Shown: positions 30,823 to 32,962 of the stretch, piece by piece | How the letters are laid out: every line of letters starts with the position of its first letter | How positions within the stretch are numbered: position 1 is the stretch's first letter | Source: an uncultured Collinsella sp. | GTDB taxonomy: Bacteria > Actinomycetota > Coriobacteriia > Coriobacteriales > Coriobacteriaceae | Assembly: GCA_900541205.1 (NCBI GenBank) | Contig: UQIV01000026.1 | Location: 1 to 32,962 of the forward strand | Reading direction: 5' to 3' | DNA length: 32,962 bases | Made by a program: the position numbers and the translations under genes | The notes under the pieces: generated by a model | The model's input: the letters and a program-made list of their open reading frames with translations, nothing else | Databases searched by the model: none | Told to the model about the DNA's origin: nothing

Positions 30823-32775
30823 ATGGCTACTGCCGACCCCAAGAAGAAAAAGAAGAAGCGTAGGAAAAAAGAGTCACTCGAGCATAAGCGCAACCGCATC
30901 CTGGTAGCGCTGGGCATTTTTGCCGTGGTGTACGCCCTCGATGAGCTCGGCACCCTCACCGCCGCATTCGGCACCCCGGGCGACATCTACGCCAGCTTTG
31001 TGCTGTTCCTCGTGCCGTTTTTGATTGCCGGCTACGACGTGCTGCAAAAGGCATTCAATAACATCCGCCGCGGCAAGGCCTTCGACGAGAGTTTCCTTAT
31101 GGCCGTCGCGACCATCGGCGCGTTTGCCATGGTACTCTTCCCCGACACCGACCCGCACATGGCCGAAGGCGCCGCCGTCATGCTGTTCTACCAGGTCGGC
31201 GAGCTGTTCCAGGCATACGCTGTGGGCAAGAGCCGCAAGTCAATCAGCGCCATGATGGACATCGCGCCCGACTACGCCAACGTCGAGCAACCCGACGGCA
31301 CACTCGAGCAGGTCTTCCCCGATGACATCGCCGTCGGCACCGTGATCGTGGTCAAGCCCGGCGAGCGCGTGCCTATCGACGGCGTCATCGTCGAAGGCGA
31401 GACACAGCTCGATACCGCTGCCCTTACCGGTGAGTCGGTCCCCCGCCCGGCCAAAACCGGAGACGACATCATCAGCGGCTGCATCAACATGACGGGCCTC
31501 ATCCACGTGCGCACCACCAAGCCCTTTGGCGAGTCCACCGTCGCGCGCGTCCTGGAGCTCGTAGAAAACGCCAGCGAAAAGAAGGCGCGCACCGAGAACT
31601 TCATCACGCGCTTCGCCCGCGTCTACACGCCCGCCGTCACCGGCGCTGCCGCGGTACTCGCGCTCGGCGGCGGCTTGGTCACCGGCGCCTGGTCCGACTG
31701 GATCCTGCGCGGCCTGACCTTCCTGGTCGTCAGCTGCCCGTGCGCGCTCGTGATCAGCGTGCCGCTGAGCTTCTTTGGCGGCATCGGCGGCGCCTCCAAG
31801 CTGGGCGTTCTCATCAAGGGTTCTAACTACCTCGAGACGCTCGCCGACGTGGACACCGTCGTCTTCGACAAGACCGGCACGCTCACCAACGGCACGTTCT
31901 CGGTCGTGGCAGTACACCCCGAAGCCGGCTATACCGAGCAATCGCTGCTTGAGGTCGCAGCCCTCGCTGAGTCATTCTCCGATCACCCCATCGCGCAGTC
32001 CGTGCGCGCCGCCTACCATGACGAGGTCGACCCCAAGCGCGTAAGCGACTCCACCAACGACGCGGGCCATGGCGTGACGGCAACCATCGACGGCAAGCAC
32101 GTCGTCGTTGGCAACGCAAAAATGCTCGCCGCGACCGGAGTCGAAGCGCCCGATTGCGAGGTCGTCGGTACGATCCTTCACGTGCTGGTCGATGGCATCT
32201 ATGCCGGCCACATTGTAATTGCCGACACCGTCAAGGCCGATGCCGAGCAGACGATCAGCGACCTGCACTCCGCCGGCGTCAAGCGCACCGTCATGCTCAC
32301 GGGCGACCGCGAGGAGGTTGCGGCGTCTGTGGCCAAGCAACTCAGTCTCGACGAGTTCCACGCGCAGCTGCTGCCGGGCGATAAGGTCGAGCGTGTTGAG
32401 GCATTGCTGGCGGCCGAATCGGGCAAGGGCAAGCTCGCCTTTGTAGGCGACGGCATCAACGATGCGCCCGTGCTCACCCGTGCAGACGTTGGCATTGCCA
32501 TGGGCGCCATGGGTTCCGACGCCGCAATTGAGGCCGCCGACGTGGTGCTGATGGACGACAAGCCTTCCAACATTTCCCGCGCGATCCGCGTGGCGCGCAA
32601 GACCATGACGATTGTTTGGCAGAACATCATCTTTGCGCTGGGTATTAAGCTGCTGATCCTGGTGCTGGCAGCGCTCGGCATCGCCAACATGTGGCTTGCT
32701 GTGTTCGGCGACGTGGGCGTGGCGATCATCGCCATTCTGAACGCCATGCGCGCGATGGGTGTCAAGAACCTGTAG
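30823..32775 (+). CDS. zntA: Zinc/cadmium/lead-exporting P1B-2 ATPase
   Basis: 650 aa from the ATG at 30823 (GGGAGGA upstream); a longer in-frame start would include the operator and is rejected. Motifs in order: actuator TGES (202-205), membrane metal site CPC (305-307), phosphorylated D349 in DKTGT, SDHP (386-389), MLTGD (491-495), GDGINDAP (542-549), and K609 plus D630 in the last helices. CPC with this Lys/Asp pair is the P1B-2 signature for Zn, Cd and Pb export. There is no N-terminal HMA domain, only a Lys-rich start (KKKKKKRRKK); the HMA is the separate protein upstream. It is regulated through the operator at 30780. Confidence 0.94.
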   Translation: MATADPKKKKKKRRKKESLEHKRNRILVALGIFAVVYALDELGTLTAAFGTPGDIYASFVLFLVPFLIAGYDVLQKAFNNIRRGKAFDESFLMAVATIGAFAMVLFPDTDPHMAEGAAVMLFYQVGELFQAYAVGKSRKSISAMMDIAPDYANVEQPDGTLEQVFPDDIAVGTVIVVKPGERVPIDGVIVEGETQLDTAALTGESVPRPAKTGDDIISGCINMTGLIHVRTTKPFGESTVARVLELVENASEKKARTENFITRFARVYTPAVTGAAAVLALGGGLVTGAWSDWILRGLTFLVVSCPCALVISVPLSFFGGIGGASKLGVLIKGSNYLETLADVDTVVFDKTGTLTNGTFSVVAVHPEAGYTEQSLLEVAALAESFSDHPIAQSVRAAYHDEVDPKRVSDSTNDAGHGVTATIDGKHVVVGNAKMLAATGVEAPDCEVVGTILHVLVDGIYAGHIVIADTVKADAEQTISDLHSAGVKRTVMLTGDREEVAASVAKQLSLDEFHAQLLPGDKVERVEALLAAESGKGKLAFVGDGINDAPVLTRADVGIAMGAMGSDAAIEAADVVLMDDKPSNISRAIRVARKTMTIVWQNIIFALGIKLLILVLAALGIANMWLAVFGDVGVAIIAILNAMRAMGVKNL

Positions 32776-32962
32776 CTTGTTTGTGGTCCCTCCGGCCGGG
32801 GCCGGGCTTGGTTTTGAAAACGTCCTCGACCATGTACGGCGCCTTGTGCTGGGGCGGCGGGGCTGGGGGCGAGGCGGCGGTCGGGGGTGGGGGGTGTTTT
32901 GAAAACCCAGCCCGGGCCCGGGCGGCCGTTACGTTGGGGGGGGTTGGTGGGGCTCGGGTGGT
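32776..32962. other. G-rich non-coding right edge
   Basis: No gene seen. The plus strand is strikingly G-rich, with several G-runs including eight in a row (32936-32943). The 11-base sequence GTTTTGAAAAC occurs twice (32811-32821 and 32896-32906), 85 bases apart. A CCGGCCGGGGCCGGG segment just after the ATPase stop might fold as a terminator but lacks a T-run. Confidence 0.4.

Overview
The window is high-GC bacterial DNA with actinobacterial-style genes. It is most likely from a gut Coriobacteriia such as Collinsella. That assignment is an inference from base composition, the serC-serA-DUF1015 neighbourhood, short intergenic palindromes and general gene content; no rRNA or marker gene is present to prove it.

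Left edge (1-1126): a DUF3800 gene preceded by two tandem copies of what looks like a complete small-RNA gene (promoter, short helix, 10-nt linker, terminator hairpin, U-run). The linker of both copies carries CCTCCA, complementary to the DUF3800 Shine-Dalgarno. The second copy matches it over nine bases (389-397 against 437-445). This looks like an RNA-controlled, toxin-antitoxin-like unit.

Defence island (1134-17217, all on the minus strand, read from right to left): a complete type 1 BREX phage-defence operon in the order brxA-brxB-brxC-pglX-pglZ-brxL, then three small unrecognised genes. Two things are unusual. First, pglX is split. The methyltransferase and target-recognition part (829 aa) ends at the conserved motif HPLL. 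A 202-aa membrane-protein gene follows, and the remaining 322 aa of PglX are a separate gene with its own ribosome site. The AT-rich segment from about 8920 to 10245 covers the target-recognition region and the inserted gene, as if a specificity cassette had been exchanged. Second, a run of ten G (minus strand) abuts the brxA start codon. A better-placed upstream GTG would be in frame with nine G but is out of frame with ten, so the first gene of the operon may be phase-variable.

Housekeeping region (17559-28114, mostly plus strand): an orphan antitoxin-like gene with a palindromic operator; serC and serA (serine synthesis), an M20 peptidase and a shortened DUF1015-like gene; two tandem histidine phosphatases; a nitroreductase with a DtxR/IdeR-like box in its promoter; an HdeD-like membrane protein; a YaiI/DUF188 protein; a metal-efflux permease with a histidine-rich loop; and a DnaQ-like exonuclease. 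REP-like palindromes lie at 23695-23729 and 25757-25860.

Right part (28115-32962): an AT-richer island with a single PD-(D/E)XK-nuclease-like gene and about 420 bases of non-coding DNA. It is followed by a zinc/cadmium resistance module: an ArsR/SmtB repressor, a free heavy-metal-binding (HMA) protein and a P1B-2 ATPase. Three copies of the same operator sit in front of the repressor and the ATPase. The last 187 bases are strongly G-rich with no gene.
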